Shown one piece after another: positions 12,227 through 24,494 of a stretch of DNA of 64,000 bases. Numbering within the stretch: position 1 is the stretch's first letter; every line of letters begins with the position of its first letter. A model generated the notes under the pieces. The model was not told the DNA's origin. It saw nothing but the letters and a program-made list of their open reading frames with translations, and did no database searches. This DNA comes from Tetradesmus obliquus. Its lineage: Eukaryota; Chlorophyta; Chlorophyceae; Sphaeropleales; Scenedesmaceae. Both the position numbers and the translations under genes were made by a program. Where the stretch lies: positions 4,350,155-4,414,154 of the forward strand of contig CP126206.1 in assembly GCA_030272155.1 (NCBI GenBank), read 5' to 3'.

Positions 12227-13528
12227 GAGGTTTGCAGCGATTGATGTATTTGGAATCCTTTCTGTGATCATCAGTGGTCCTCCAGGTGCTGTACGCTGCT
12301 GCTGCAGTGAGATAGCAAGTAGGGATGATACAAATGCCCTTGCCCTTGCTGCCACTTTCCCATGCCACCGCTACTACTGCGCAGCTCTTAGCACTGCACA
12401 GCAAGAAGACACATGGGAATGCCTGCCACATCTAGTTTTCAGGCCTTTTGTCACTTGCCTGTAAATCAACCCCACAGCATCCTTGGGGCTCATGCCACAG
12501 CCGCGCTGCAGCACCAGGCTGATGGCATCCTTCAGTGGCACCCACTGCAGGCCCTCGCCATCAGATGCCGTGATGAACTGCCCCTTGAAGCTGCTGGATG
12601 GATAGTCAATCTCGGGCTCGCTCTCGCTCTCGCCCTCGTCCTCCAGATCGTCTTCGTTGGTCTTGAGCACCTGCAAGGCACAAAGCAAACAGGTTGCTGC
12701 CCGCATGCCGTAACATGCAAGTGCTGCCACTTCAGCTGCATCTTGTTCACTGCGCGACTTATGGTGGGGTTCTAAGACATTGCAGCTGCTGTTCACAACA
12801 CCATGTGGGGATACCAGTAGACTGCGCACGAATACGCTCTTGTCCATCAATGCTCTGCTAGCTGGTGGGTGTGCTGCTGTCTCTTTGCAGCTGCAGGCGT
12901 ACATCTGTAGACGTGCATGCTAGAGAGGTGTATCATGTAGCTGATCCCACCCGAATAGTCTTTGTGTGCATCGGCCACATCTTGAATGCTATGTTGAGCA
13001 GCTTGTTTGGCGTTGGCTGCCCTGTCAGTGCTGCTGCTGTGCTGCTGCTGGCCCTCCTGCCTATACTCCTGGCCTTGCTGGCACCTGCAGCGCATCGTAT
13101 CAACAAGACGCTGAACGTTGTACAAACGACAGCAGCACTTTACAGTGGGTGAGGTTGGCCGTGTGGAGCAGCTGCCTGCAGCTAGGCCCTTCACCTGCAG
13201 GTGCCGCAGCTGTGGCCCTCCCCTTGCTTGCCACCTTGCCCAGCACCTGCAGCTGCAGCCGCAGCTGACCCTCTTCTACTGTGGAAACCGCTAATGCGTT
13301 ACCCTGCAGCACGTTCTTTAGGCACCTCTGCAGGGGAATTACTGCGCCGTTTGTGCTGGAGATCTGGATGTCGTCCTGGCTTTCTACGCCTGTTTCCTGC
13401 CTGATCACGGACAGCACCTCCGCGAGAACTTCTTCTAATGTGTCTGAATCATTGTAAAGCCAAGCGATTTTGAAAGGAGTGCCACCGTCGATGGCAAACA
13501 CAATCTCCCTTATCATTGTTCCTGCCAT
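9440..13528 (-). CDS. CACTA-element accessory protein, possible TNP1/TnpA counterpart
   Basis: Eight exons join in phase: 13528-13195, 13084-12951, 12670-12459, 12193-11746, 11435-11385, 11098-10382, 10256-10218, 9946-9440, giving 813 residues with a proper stop. The ATG at 13528 was taken; one at 13516 is also in frame. The N-terminal ~95 residues form a compact-looking unknown domain. The middle carries an acidic stretch (DDLEDEGESESEPE) and Gln-rich tracts encoded by CAG runs. The C-terminus has basic clusters (KKRK, PPRKKK) like nuclear localisation signals, then acidic Ser/Glu/Asp runs and a GRRRR patch. Intron 3 seems to use a GC donor (CAG/GCAAGT). No family was recognised. Its place downstream of the transposase on the same strand, as the second gene of a CACTA element, suggests a DNA-binding partner for the subterminal repeats; capture of a host gene is the alternative. 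Confidence 0.8.
10640..10935 (-). repeat. CAG/CTG runs coding for polyglutamine
   Basis: Several runs of 6-10 CTG triplets on the plus strand lie in exon 6 of the accessory gene and are read as Gln on the minus strand, separated by Ser/Thr-rich spacers that are themselves partly duplicated. Confidence 0.85.
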
Positions 13529-13964
13529 GATCTCCACCACCGATCATTAGCAACGCAACCGAAAAAAAACGTGCTGCGAGAAACAAACCGGTCACATCTG
13601 CGGGGGGGACTCCAGGAGGGGGAAGCATCCGCCATCTGGATCTGGGGTTTGAACCACAGAGCAGTTACATAACACCTCGAGTCATGAATGGCCAGCTTTG
13701 CCCTGTAGAAGAAGAAGACTAGTATATCAAAGGTGTTAATTAATCCCCATGTGGCTGGAACAGTTGGTATGAGTGTTCCTCTCACATGATGTGCCGTCTT
13801 CAGTTGTGCACAAAAGGCTGCACCTGCGCGAGCTGCACATGCAGCGCCTACATCTGTAAGGAATTGTCAGCAGAACCCACTGCTGTTATGCAGCTGTGTC
13901 ACCAACTTACCGCTGCACATGTGTGTGTGCATGCAACAAGCGTGAGGCAGCCATGAACAGGTCA
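13529..13964. other. Upstream region of the accessory gene
   Basis: No coding exon is seen. An AT-rich site on the minus strand near 13719 could serve as a TATA-like element about 190 bases before the ATG, but this is weak. Confidence 0.3.
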
Positions 13965-16340
13965 TCCGCTCCACAACAGCAGCAAATCAGCGCTGCTCTC
14001 AACAGGCATAACAGGAGCATGCGCTGCGCAGCACGGCTGCAGCTTGCGCTTTCTTGTGAGTGGCACCTGTTTGGAGCCTTGCTGCGTGCATGCTGTGGCA
14101 GCCGGGTGTCCTAAGAGTGTCTTGCAGTGCTGTAGATGCAGTGTTGCCGCTGCAGTTGCTGCGCAACGCCAGCAGGTGGCAGGGGCATGGGTGAGCAAGC
14201 GGTGTTTAAGCATGCACGCTGCCAGCAGCTGCCGGCCTGCGATGGCGCCTCCTTCACCAGCACGGCTGATCCGCGCTGCTCTCAACAGGCATAACAGGAG
14301 CACGCGCTGCGCAGCACGGCTGCAGCTTGCGCTTTCTTGTGAGTGGCACATGTTTGGAGCCTTGCTGCGTGCATGCTGTGGCAGCCGGGTGTCCTAAGAG
14401 TGTCTTGCAGTGCTGTAGATGCAGTGTTGCCGCTGCAGCTGCTGCGCAACGCCAGCAGGTGGCAGGGGAATGTGTGAGCAAGCGGTGTTCAAGCGTGCAC
14501 ACTGCCAGCAGCTGCCGGCCTGTGATGGCGCCTCCATTACCAGCACGGCTGATCCGCGCTGCTCTCAACAGGCATAACAGGAGCACGCGCTGCGCAGCAC
14601 GGCTGCAGCTTGCGCTTTCTTGTGAGCGGCACATGTTAGAAGCCTTGTTGCGTGCATGCTGTGGCAGCCGGGTGTCCTAAGAGTGTCTAGCAGTGCTGTG
14701 GATGCAGTGTTGCCGCTGCAGCTGCTGCGCAACGCCAGCAGGTGGCAGGGGCATGGGTGAGCAAGCGGTGTTCAAGCATGCACGCTGCCAGCAGCTGCCG
14801 GCCTGCGATGGCGCCTCCTTCACCAGCACGGCTGATCCGCGCTGCTCTCAACAGGCATAACAGGAACACGCGCTGCGCAGCACGGCTGCAGCTTGCGCTT
14901 TCTTGTGAGCGGCACCTGTTAGAAGCCTTGTTGCGTGCATGCTGTGGTAGCCGGGTGTCCTAAGAGTGTCTAGCAGTGCTGTGGATGCAGTGTTGCCGCT
15001 GCAGCTGCTGCGCAACGCCAGCAGGTGGCAGGGGCATGGGTGAGCAAGCGGTGTTCAAGCATGCACGCTGCCAGCAGCTGCCGGCCTGCGATGGCGCCTC
15101 CTTCACCAGCACGGCTGTTCCGCGCTGCTCTCAACAGGCATAACAGGAACACGCGCTGCGCAGCACGGCTGCAGCTTGCGCTTTCTTGTGAGCGGCACCT
15201 GTTAGAAGCCTTGTTGCGTGCATGCTGTGGCAGCCGGGTGTCCTAAGAGTGTCTAGCAGTGCTGTGGATGCAGTGTTGCCGCTGCAGCTGCTGCGCAACG
15301 CCAGCAGGTGGCAGGGGCATGGGTGAGCAAGCGGTGTTCAAGCATGCACGCTGCCAGCAGCTGCCGGCCTGCGATGGCGCCTCCTTCACCAGCACGGCTG
15401 TTCCGCGCTGCTCTCAACAGGCATAACAGGAACACGCGCTGCGCCGCACGGCTGCAGCTTGCGCTTTCTTGTGAGCGGCACCTGTTAGAAGCCTTGTTGC
15501 GTGCATGCTGTGGCAGCCGGGTGTCCTAAGAGTGTCTAGCAGTGCTGTGGATGCAGTGTTGCCGCTGCAGCTGCTGCGCAACGCCAGCAGGTGGCAGGGG
15601 CATGGGTGAGCAAGCGGTGTTCAAGCGTGCACGCTGCCAGCAGCTGCCGGCCTGCGATGGCGCCTCCTTCACCAGCACGGCTGTTCCGCGCTGCTCTCAA
15701 CAGGCATAACAGGAACACGCGCTGCGCAGCACGGCTGCAGCTTGCGCTTTCTTGTGAGCGGCACCTGTTGAAGCCTTGTTGCGTGCATGCTCTGGCAGCC
15801 GGGTGTCCTAAGAGTGTCTAGCAGTGCTGTGGATGCAGTGTTGCCGTTGCAGCTGCTGCGCAACGCCAGCAGGTGGCAGGGGCATGTGTGAGCAAGCGGT
15901 GTTCAAGCGTGCACGCCGCCAGCAGCTGCCGGCCTGCGATGGCGCCTCCTTCACCAGCACGGCTGATCCGCGCTGCTCTCAACAGGCATAACAGGAGCAC
16001 GCGTTGCGCAGCACGGCTGCAGCTTGCGCTTTCTTGTGAGTGGCACCTGTTTGGAGGCTTGTTGCGTGCATGTTGTGGCAGCCGGGTGTCCTAAGAGTGT
16101 CTAGCAGTGCTGTGGATGCAGTGTTGCCGCTGCAGCTGCTGCGCAACGCCAGCAGATGGCAGGAAATTGTGTGAGCAAGCGGTGTTCAAGCGTGCACACT
16201 GCCAGCAGCTGCCGGCCTGTGATGGCGCCTCCATTACCAGCACGGCTGTTCCGCGCTGCTCTCAACAGGCATAACAGGAACACGCGCTGCGCAGCACGGC
16301 TGCAGCTTGCGCTTTCTTGTGAGCGGCACCTGCCAGGCTT
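13965..16340. repeat. 283-bp tandem satellite inside the transposon
   Basis: Landmarks such as GTGTCCTAAGAGTGTC recur at intervals of 282-283 bases (about 14105, 14388, 14671, 14954, 15237, 15520, 15802, 16086), giving about eight and a half units. The middle units are nearly identical and the outer ones more diverged, as expected from unequal exchange. Short open frames repeat in each unit, but they end within the unit and look incidental. Confidence 0.92.
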
Positions 16341-16983
16341 CAAGTTTAAGGCTTGTTGCGATAGCCCTACAAGCATGCTATGGCAGTCTTGTCTCTTAAC
16401 AATGTCTTGCAGTGCTGTTGATGCAGACTGCATCAAATGCAGTGCACCTGCAGGTGTTATGCACAATTGTACCATATGTGCATGTGCTATGCATCACCAC
16501 GCAGAATGGTTCTGTGCTGGCCCATACATCACCTGCATTGTGTGCTGTGATGGCTTGTTTGCATATTGTGACCGTGCAGCATGATCATGACTGTTAGCAT
16601 GTGTTGATATAGCAGCGTTGCTACCAGCTTGCTGTATGACGTGCCGGCACAAGTGCTGAACTGCACGTCAATAGCCATTGGCCGCTGTGAAAGCTATGTA
16701 TGCAGAGTTGAGACGCCTGCCAGGTTGCCTGAGCAGCTGCGCAATGTTTTGGCAATGACTGACTCTTCTTGGTGTTGCGCACTCAAGCCCTCAACTTCAA
16801 GCCAAGCTATGATAGCTCAGCGCGCACCAGAACGCGTATGTACACATAGTTCATGGTTCAAAACACAGTCATTACATGACACGCTCAGCAAACTTTCACA
16901 TAAAGGAACCACAGATGTGGAGTACTCCACCTACTGGTAGGTGGCATGCAGCAGCCCCTGCACTGCAGGTGGCACCAGATATT
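16341..16983. other. Unique spacer between two tandem arrays
   Basis: No coding exon is supported. TGTAA, the usual green-algal poly(A) signal, occurs on the minus strand near 16872, about 465 bases past the transposase stop, and could end that transcript. Confidence 0.3.
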
Positions 16984-17220
16984 GCAGCGCACACGCACCA
17001 GGCAGACACGAGCTGCCGTGTAAGCCCTGAACTAATATCTGCAGCGCACACGCACCAGGCAGACACGAGCTGCCGTGTAAGCCCTGAACTAATATCTGCA
17101 GCGCACACGCACCAGGCAGACACGAGCTGCCGTGTAAGCCCTGAACTAATATCTGCAGCGCACACGCACCAGGCAGACACGCGCTGCCATGTAAGCCCTG
17201 AACCAGCTGCAGCAGCACCC
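16984..17220. repeat. 57-bp tandem repeat downstream of the transposase gene
   Basis: Four units start at 16984, 17041, 17098 and 17155. The first three are almost identical and the last degenerates. The unit length is a multiple of three, so a 19-residue periodic peptide appears on both strands, but no gene model uses it. It lies in the probable 3' untranslated region of the transposase. Confidence 0.9.
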
Positions 17221-17337
17221 ACGCACCATGCAAACACACGCTGACATGCAAACCTAGCTCAATGCACTGTGCATGCCACAATGGTCACAAGCGGCGCTCA
17301 CAGCGCCTCCACCGATGTACAGCTGCTGCTTGCACAC

Positions 17338-18304
17338 CTAGCGCAGCCGGCCGGCCCCACCAGTTGTGAAGCGGAATGGCACAAAAGCTAGGCTCTTGCC
17401 TTCTTCGAATGCGTGCACAAACAGCGGAGCTGCTATGTTCTGCAGCAGGACAGGATAGTTCTGGCCTGCAGTGAAAGAGGACTGCAAAATGCCACCCTTG
17501 CTGTCCCTGCTCACAGTGCTGAACAGCACCTGATCACAGATGTCAGGGTCAGTCAATGGCTGCCGGTACGGCAGGAAGTCACACATTGCCAAGCGCAACA
17601 CCTGCTCACCGGCAGCTGCCGGCAGCGACAAGCGCAGGTAGTACTTCACACGCGCAGCGTACGGCTTGACTTGAGCACCTTCCATGTACAGCACCATCAC
17701 CCATTTACCGTCCCTACTGCGCGATAGTGGGTACAGCGTGCTCGTCGCATAAGTGCCCCCTGGCAACACTGCACGCTGGTACTGCTGCACCACAACCTCA
17801 TCCCACCTGCCACTCCACCGCTGCCACTCAGCTTGCGTCAGGTTGATGCGCAGCTTCTCCCTAACAAGGTCCTTCACAGTGCCCCAAGCCTCAGCCCCGA
17901 ACGGCTTTGGCGCACCCATGAGGTGCCCCTCAGCCCGCAGTACACTGCGCGGAACACCCAGTGGCGCATCCCTGCCCACATGCTCCTGCCACGTCTGCAG
18001 GTTCAGGTGTGCATACTTGAGCCGCGCCCTGCGCAGCGCCCTGGTCACCATCTCATCAATGATCATCGTCACCTCTGGGTGCGACTTGGTGCCACCCTTA
18101 GAGCGGCCCTTCTTGCCGCCGACCAGCCGCTCAATCCATAGCTCACCCAGGGGTGCAGTCAGGCCTCGGGATGCAACTTGCATCAGCAGTTGGCAAGCCA
18201 ACAAGTGGAGGTTGAAGGTGCACAGCTTGCCACCCGAAAGCTCCTGCAGACAGTGCATGGTAAATTTGAATCAGCCAGGTGGATGTCATTTGAGAGGAAG
18301 CCGC

Positions 18305-18361
<57 letters not shown>

Positions 18362-21300
18362 CCATGCACCACTGCACAATGCCTGCCAGCCTACGTTAAC
18401 TGAGACATGCATGCCAACTGAAAAGATCAACAGACCAAAACAAACTGTTGTCGGCTGCATACTCGCATGCCACACGATGGTTGCTACAGCACCAAAGCGG
18501 AAAACCTCACATGCAATGCTTGATCAAAACGTAATGCAGTGCAGCGTAACAAGCTCACCCCCTCAGCCGCCTTGCAGTAGGCCAACAGCTCCTCGTGCGC
18601 CTCCATTGCAGCTAGCAGCATGTGGTCCTCGCTGTCAAAGGAGTGGTGGGTCATGTGGAACAAGCCAAAGCGCCGCAGGTGACCAAAGCTCTTCTTGACA
18701 ATGTCCGGCTGCAGCACCTCCTCAGAGGTGTTGCCGCTGCGATGCGGACGGAACAGCAGCGGCAGGAAGCACTCCAGGGCCCGCGCAAAATCTTCAATCT
18801 GCCAGGATCCCTTGCTGCTGCTCAGCACATCCCTGGCGGGCCTGTTGAAGTTCGGGTGCAGGCCAATGCCAAGGCCAAGGACACGGCCCTTGATGATGCG
18901 CCTGGACTCATTGGGCACTTGCGGCACCTTGCTCTCCTGCAAGAGACAAAACAAGAAGTGCGCAGAACACGGAAAGCAGAAAGGCATGTCATGCTGAGAC
19001 GTGCACTAAACGCAGAGAGAACAAAGGTGGGCAGCTAGCAAGCCTGCTAGCAGATGACAGCTAAATCTGGGCATGTACAACAACACCGCTTTGAGTTGCC
19101 AAGCATGCTGAGCGCATGCTGGTTGAACTAATGACATGCTGCAAAGTTTACACTGCATAATATGCCAATGCGTGTGTGTACACATATCGTTGTGGTGTAG
19201 CGCAAGGTTTTTAGCTGGACACATAACATTTTGTGACACTTGCTCACCTGTGCTGCCGCTCCCTTGGCAAAGATGGCCTCCAGAAAGTCCTTAAACACGC
19301 CCAGGAAGAACGCGTGACAGAAGGGCACGATCCACAGCCGGTTGGCATCCACCCAGTACAATTCCTCGCTGAGGAAAGGGCTCAGCCCCTTGAAGGGGGA
19401 GTTGTCAGGAGGCTGCACACCAGCAACACGGTACTGCTCCGCAACATGCGCGCGCACGCGGTTCACAAACTCATCCACGTAGCGGTCATCGCCACCGGCA
19501 GTCATGCTGCACGTTTTGCCTGCTCCGTAGCCCTTGGTGATGGCCACAGCATGCGAATACCCTAGATACCGCACCACGTCATCAACCTTGGTCCCCACCA
19601 TGATGCAGAAGGGGCAAACCAGGTACGCTGTCCAGGAAGCCACAGTGTACATTAACTTGGCACGCGCAGGGGAGTCCGCGTACACAGCCCCCAGCACAGC
19701 AAAGTGCAGGAAGGCTGTGCCTGCCAAGATGGCGGACGTGTTGGGGTCCCGCTCAGCAGGAGTGACATACACGCCATGACCACCTGCAGACAAAGCAGCA
19801 GTCATGTGCAGAACAGTAGCAGCACTCAGTAATGGATACAAGTATACAGCATGCCGGTTTTGCCGCTATACCGCCGATATTGATGAGAACATCATCAAAG
19901 CAGCATCAGCAGCATCAGCAGCAGCAGCAGCAGCAGCGACAGCGGCAGCAGCCGCGCCAGCAAGTACTTCATATATTGCGTAACACAACACCTGCGGCAC
20001 CACCATCACCAGCAGCAGCGGGCGCAGCTGCAGACACACACAGCGCGCCAGTGTCGGTGCTGCAGGCATGCCTACCAAGCAGCAGCACACCGGATTGAAA
20101 GAGAGACAAGTGCTGGCTGTGCACCTGTTGCGAGCATGACATGCAAAGCAGCGCGGATCTGCACATAACACAACTGCTTCCAAATGCCGCTACACAACGC
20201 TGCTGCGCGCACCTGCGCCATCTGAGGCGACGCCGCCACCTCCAATAGCAGCAGCAGCAGCAGTTGCATCACCAGCAGCAGCGGGCGCACCTGCAGACAC
20301 AAAGAGCGCGCCAGTGTCAGCGCTGCAGGCATGTCGTTCAAGCAGCAGCACACCGGATTGAAAGAGAAACAAGTGCCGGCTGTGCACCTGTTGCGAGCAT
20401 GTCATGCAAAGCAGCGCGGATCTGCACATAACACAACTGCTTCCAAATGCCGCTACACAACGCTGCTGCGCGCACCTGCGCCATCTGAGGCGACGCCGCC
20501 ACCTCCAGCAGCAGCAGCAGCGGCGGCAGCAGCTGCATCACCAGCAGCAGCGGGCGCACCTGCTGACACAAACAGCGCGCCAGCGTCAGCGCTGCAGGCA
20601 TGCCTACCAAGCAGCAGCACACCGGATTGAAAGAGAAACAAGTGCCGGCTGTGCACCTGTTGCGAGCATGTCATGCAAAGCAGCGCAGATCTGCACATAA
20701 CACAACTGCTTCCCGATGCCGCTACACAACGCTGCTGCACGCACCTGCGCCATCTGACGCGACGCCGCCACCTCCATCTTCAGCAGCAGCAGCAGCTGCA
20801 TCACCAGCACCTGCAGACACAAACAGCGCGCCAACGTCAGCGCTGCATGCATGCCTACCAAGCAGCAGCACACCGGGTTGAAAGAGAAACAAGTGCCGGC
20901 TGCGCACCTGTTGCGAGCATGTCATGCAAAGCAGCGCAGAATTGCACATCACGCAAATGCTTCCAAATGCCGCTACACGCTGCTGCGCGCACCTGCGGCA
21001 TCTGAGGCAATGCTGTCATCTTCAGCAGCAGCAGCAGCAGCGGCAGCAGCAGCAGCACCACCACCAGCAGCCGCAGCAGCCGGCGCACCTGCAGAGACGG
21101 ACACACCGCGCCAGCGTTAGCAATGCATTAGCGTAGAACAAGCACCAGCTGGAAGACTGAGCAGTGCATATCAAACCATGCAATTCAACATGCACGTTCA
21201 AAACGTGTTGTGTACCTGGGGGCTGAGGTGGCGCAAGCCGCACTATGTCCGCCGTCAGTGGTTGCAGGAAGGCATCCATCACTGTGGGCTCTGTCGGGCC

Positions 21301-24077
21301 CTCGATCAGCACCGTGAGGGAGTGCCACTCCGCCCATGCTGACGCGCCATCAGGAAGGCACTCGTACCTGCAGCCCGGCAACGGCAGTGGTGTTAGCATT
21401 GCGCCATGCCGACACACAGTTGTGGCTCCACAGAATGTTTATTTATGGCGCTCTTCTGCAGCATGCAAGCATCATTGTGTTTCATCAACTTCAGCCACAC
21501 ATAGCGCTAGTATTTATGGTTGCGACCCTGACATACCTCCACCAAATGCCGCCTGTGGACCACTGTCTGTTCTTGAACGGCTGGAAGAAGTCGCCGCCCA
21601 CTGCGATCACGCCATGGCCTGGTCCAGCTGCCGCACCACCTGTGGCTTTGTTGACGCGCTCCCATTCTGGTGAGGCCCAGAGGGAGCCAACCACCTTGGC
21701 CTTGGCGGTCCTGATGGCTACCACGAAGTCTGGGTCCATCATCAGCTCCTCGATGGACTCCTGTGGACGGATGTACCAAAACCTCTGCAAGCAAACAGTC
21801 ACAATCATCAGGGCAGCAAGACACTGCTGCTGATTTGCTAGTCAGCCTCCCTAGGCGCTGGCGTTATGAAATGCCTGCGTAGAATCAGGCAAAATGCTAG
21901 CCCGTGTCTTGGACTGTTTCGCGTCAAGCGGCGTCATCAAGAGTGCACCATGATTGACTCACACAGCTGGAGGACTTATGGCCAGAGCATCTGCCGAGAC
22001 ACCACCAGCCCTGTCAAGCACCCTCCTGCTCACTCACCCTCACAGGCACCTCCTTGCCCAGCACAATGTTGAAGCGCTTGCCTCCACACTTGCCGCAGCA
22101 GTCATGCAGGTGAGCCTTCCACTCGGAGTGCGGGGTAGGGGGCCAGCCGGTGCACCCCAGGAGGCAGGAGTGCCACTCGTACTTGCTGGCAGGCGCCACA
22201 TCTAGCACCTTCTTCATCATGTACAGGCTCTTGGGGAGCGTGTGGTCCTGCAGCAGAAGACAACAGAGCTTCACCACCGCATGCACGGCACCATGCCAGC
22301 AGTAACTGAGCCAACATAATCCGCGTGCACATCATCAATGTCGATATCGGCTGTTACTTACAGCTGTGCATACCATATCAACAACACCAGCCAGCGCTAG
22401 CTAGCACCTGCACACATGCTGATATGTATGCCTTGCCTCACAATATACATGTCACGACAGCAAAGAGCATTCCAATGCAGCAGCTCTCACCTGAGGCAGC
22501 GCAAACTCAGTCATGAAACCAAGGATGTCGTTGAAAGCCGCATTGGTCATGCTGTGCTCATTCCAAATGGAGATCAACTTGTAGACAGCATCCATGTTGT
22601 TGACACGTGCTCCTGGGAACAACGGTTTGTCAGCATGCTCCTGCCACCAAGTGTGCTTGGGCAGGCAGCGTGGCATGTCCTCTGGCCTGGCGTAGTCCTT
22701 GGCGGTTGTAGAGGGGTGATCCCAAAAAAAGCCAGAAGATGACATGCTGGCCCGAGCTGCAGACGCAGCAGCATCACCAGGAGCGGCAGCTGCTGCTGCT
22801 GCTGCTGCAGCGTCATCATCAACAGCGGAGGCAGCACCAGCGGCAGCAGCAGGAGTATGCATACCACCTGCTGCTCCAGCTTCGCATGCACCACCAGTCA
22901 CTGCTGCCCCGTCAGCAGCAGCTACTGTTGCATCACCAGCACCAGCCGCGGCAGCAGCAGCGGCAACAGCAGCTGCGGCATCTTGCCCGGGTTGATCGGT
23001 ACCACCGGCTTCATCATCTCCCGCTGCCTCGTCTTCCTCAGGCTCACTGCTAACATCCAGGTCGCCCAGCTCCTGGGGATGCTGCTGCGCCAGCTGGCGC
23101 ACCCACGCTTCCTGACCAGGTGTGAACTGCTGCTGCTGAATACCAGACTCCAGCTCTGACCCAAGGTCAACTTGCTGCAACTGCTCGTCGTCGTCGTCAT
23201 CATCACTGCAGACTGCGCGAGCACCGAGCCTGACAGCCCCGGCTGCCACAGCAGCTGCGACCGCTGCGCGTGCTGCACGAATGTCGGCAGCAACAGCTGC
23301 CACCACCTGCTCGCCAGCAGCTGCATGCACTGCTGCTGCAGCGGTTGCAGGGGTGCCATTGGCTGACACAGCTGCTGCAGCAGCAGCTGCTGCTGCAGCA
23401 GCAGCAGCCTGAGCATCACCATCACCATCATCAGCAGCAGCAGCCACATCAGCAGCCTGCTGCTGCAGCTGCTGCTCGTATGAGGCAGATCCGCCAGCGT
23501 CATCTCCAAGTGATCCACTTGCTGCAGGCGATGCTGCTGCTGGCGGCGGTGATGGTGCTGCTGCTCCTGATGGTGGTGCTGGTGCTGCTGTTGCTGCGGT
23601 TTCTGCTGCGGCTGCTGCCGCTTCTGCTGCTTCTGCTGCTGCTGCTGCAGCTGCTGCTCCAGCTGCTGCTGCTGCAGTGTGCTGTCCGCCACTTGCAGCC
23701 TGCTGCAGCACACCTGCAACAGAAGGCAGGCAGCCCACATGACATGCCAGCAGGTGAGTGAATGTTCATGGAAAATGGCGGGCAGGCAACTTCTTCTGGC
23801 CATGGGCCTGCAGGCCAGACAGCTGGCTGACAGCTGCAGGTGTCACTGCATCTGTGCATACGGTACCTGCGAGTTCCTGGCGCTCCGTGGCATCTGCTTG
23901 TGTGTTTGCAGGTTGACATTTTTCAGGCCCATACTTTTTGTACCATGAGGAATAGCTGCAGTCCTCCCATTTGCGGCAGAGGGGGCATTGCCTCTCCACC
24001 GTCTCAGGTTGGAGCGTTGATGGACGCGTAGGCGCGTCGTGGTAAGCATTAGGACGTTTAACTTTGGTTTTAGGCAT
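17338..24077 (-). CDS. TNP2: TNP2-like transposase of the CACTA element
   Basis: Eight exons join in phase without a stop: 24077-23867, 23713-22491, 22247-22038, 21784-21537, 21367-21216, 19783-19248, 18936-18559, 18243-17338, giving 1287 residues. Residues 30-55 hold a Cys-rich finger (CPLC...C...C). Exon 2 is a long Ala/Gln/acid-rich linker ending in a segment like the plant TNP2 N-terminus. Exon 3 has the family's LPKSLY...H-C...C-G-C finger. Exon 4 has GDFFQPF followed by WSTGG, matching the DGxxPF/YS motif of Transposase_21. Exon 5 has LIEGPTEP and DAFLQPL, matching the plant LIPGPKxPGND and DVYLQPL motifs. Exon 6 has the CPFC motif. It would bind and cut the element's ends in the nucleus. 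Catalytic residues were not assigned individually. Nothing is broken, so the enzyme is probably functional. Confidence 0.92.
18304..18361. repeat. CAG run in transposase intron 7
   Basis: About nineteen uninterrupted CAG triplets lie in the intron between exons 7 and 8 and are not translated in the model. Confidence 0.92.
19860..21120. repeat. Tandem array of about 260 bp in transposase intron 5
   Basis: Landmarks such as CCGGATTGAAAGAGA recur near 20091, 20353, 20622 and 20873 (units of about 252-269 bases). Units differ mainly in the length of short CAG/CAGCGG runs. The array fills most of the 1.4-kb intron between exons 5 and 6. Confidence 0.88.
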
Positions 24078-24400
24078 GTATCACTTCATCCAGGCAACTA
24101 CTCAGCGGAGGTGGCCGTGAATGATACTGCAGGCCTGGCAGACCGAACTGCTGTCAGTGAAACCTGAACGGCCTTAAAATCTATGTTATTGTACTGAGCA
24201 AGCTGAGAAACAGCCAATGCGTTGTCCGATCAACAACACATCGCTTGCACTGATGGTTACATGACACGGTAAGCACTGTCGCGCATGTTGCCACAGTAAG
24301 GACTCTGGTTCAACTTCTAAAGAAATAATTTCATATTCAGCTGTACAGAGAACAGAGACCCCGCATGGTCTGACAAACCCTACAGCAGGCGTCCGTTAGA

Positions 24401-24412
24401 GCATATATATGC
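24401..24412 (-). promoter_or_regulatory. TATA-box candidate of the transposase gene
   Basis: The palindrome GCATATATATGC lies about 325 bases upstream of the ATG at 24077 and about 205 bases inside the right end of the element, where a CACTA promoter is expected. No second ATG-bearing exon is seen between. Confidence 0.45.
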
Positions 24413-24494
24413 GGTGAGCTTGTATAAACACAATTTCTATACGTTGTAGGTTGCTTTCAGGCCATGTATCACAAGTCAACGCTCCAGCAGCAGC

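Noticed and set aside
14044..16094. Repeated 73-117-residue open frames every 283 bases
   Set aside because: They are by-products of the satellite, stop within each unit and have no splice or start support.
16876..17244. 19-residue periodic peptide over the 57-bp repeat
   Set aside because: Unit length divisible by three keeps frames open on both strands; no gene context.
18183..18399. Open frames of poly-Ser, poly-Ala, poly-Leu over the CAG run
   Set aside because: They arise from reading the triplet repeat in different frames; the run lies in a phase-consistent intron of the transposase.
22739..23761. Plus-strand Leu/Gln/Ala-rich open frames
   Set aside because: They are shadows of transposase exon 2, which is phase-linked to its neighbours on the minus strand.
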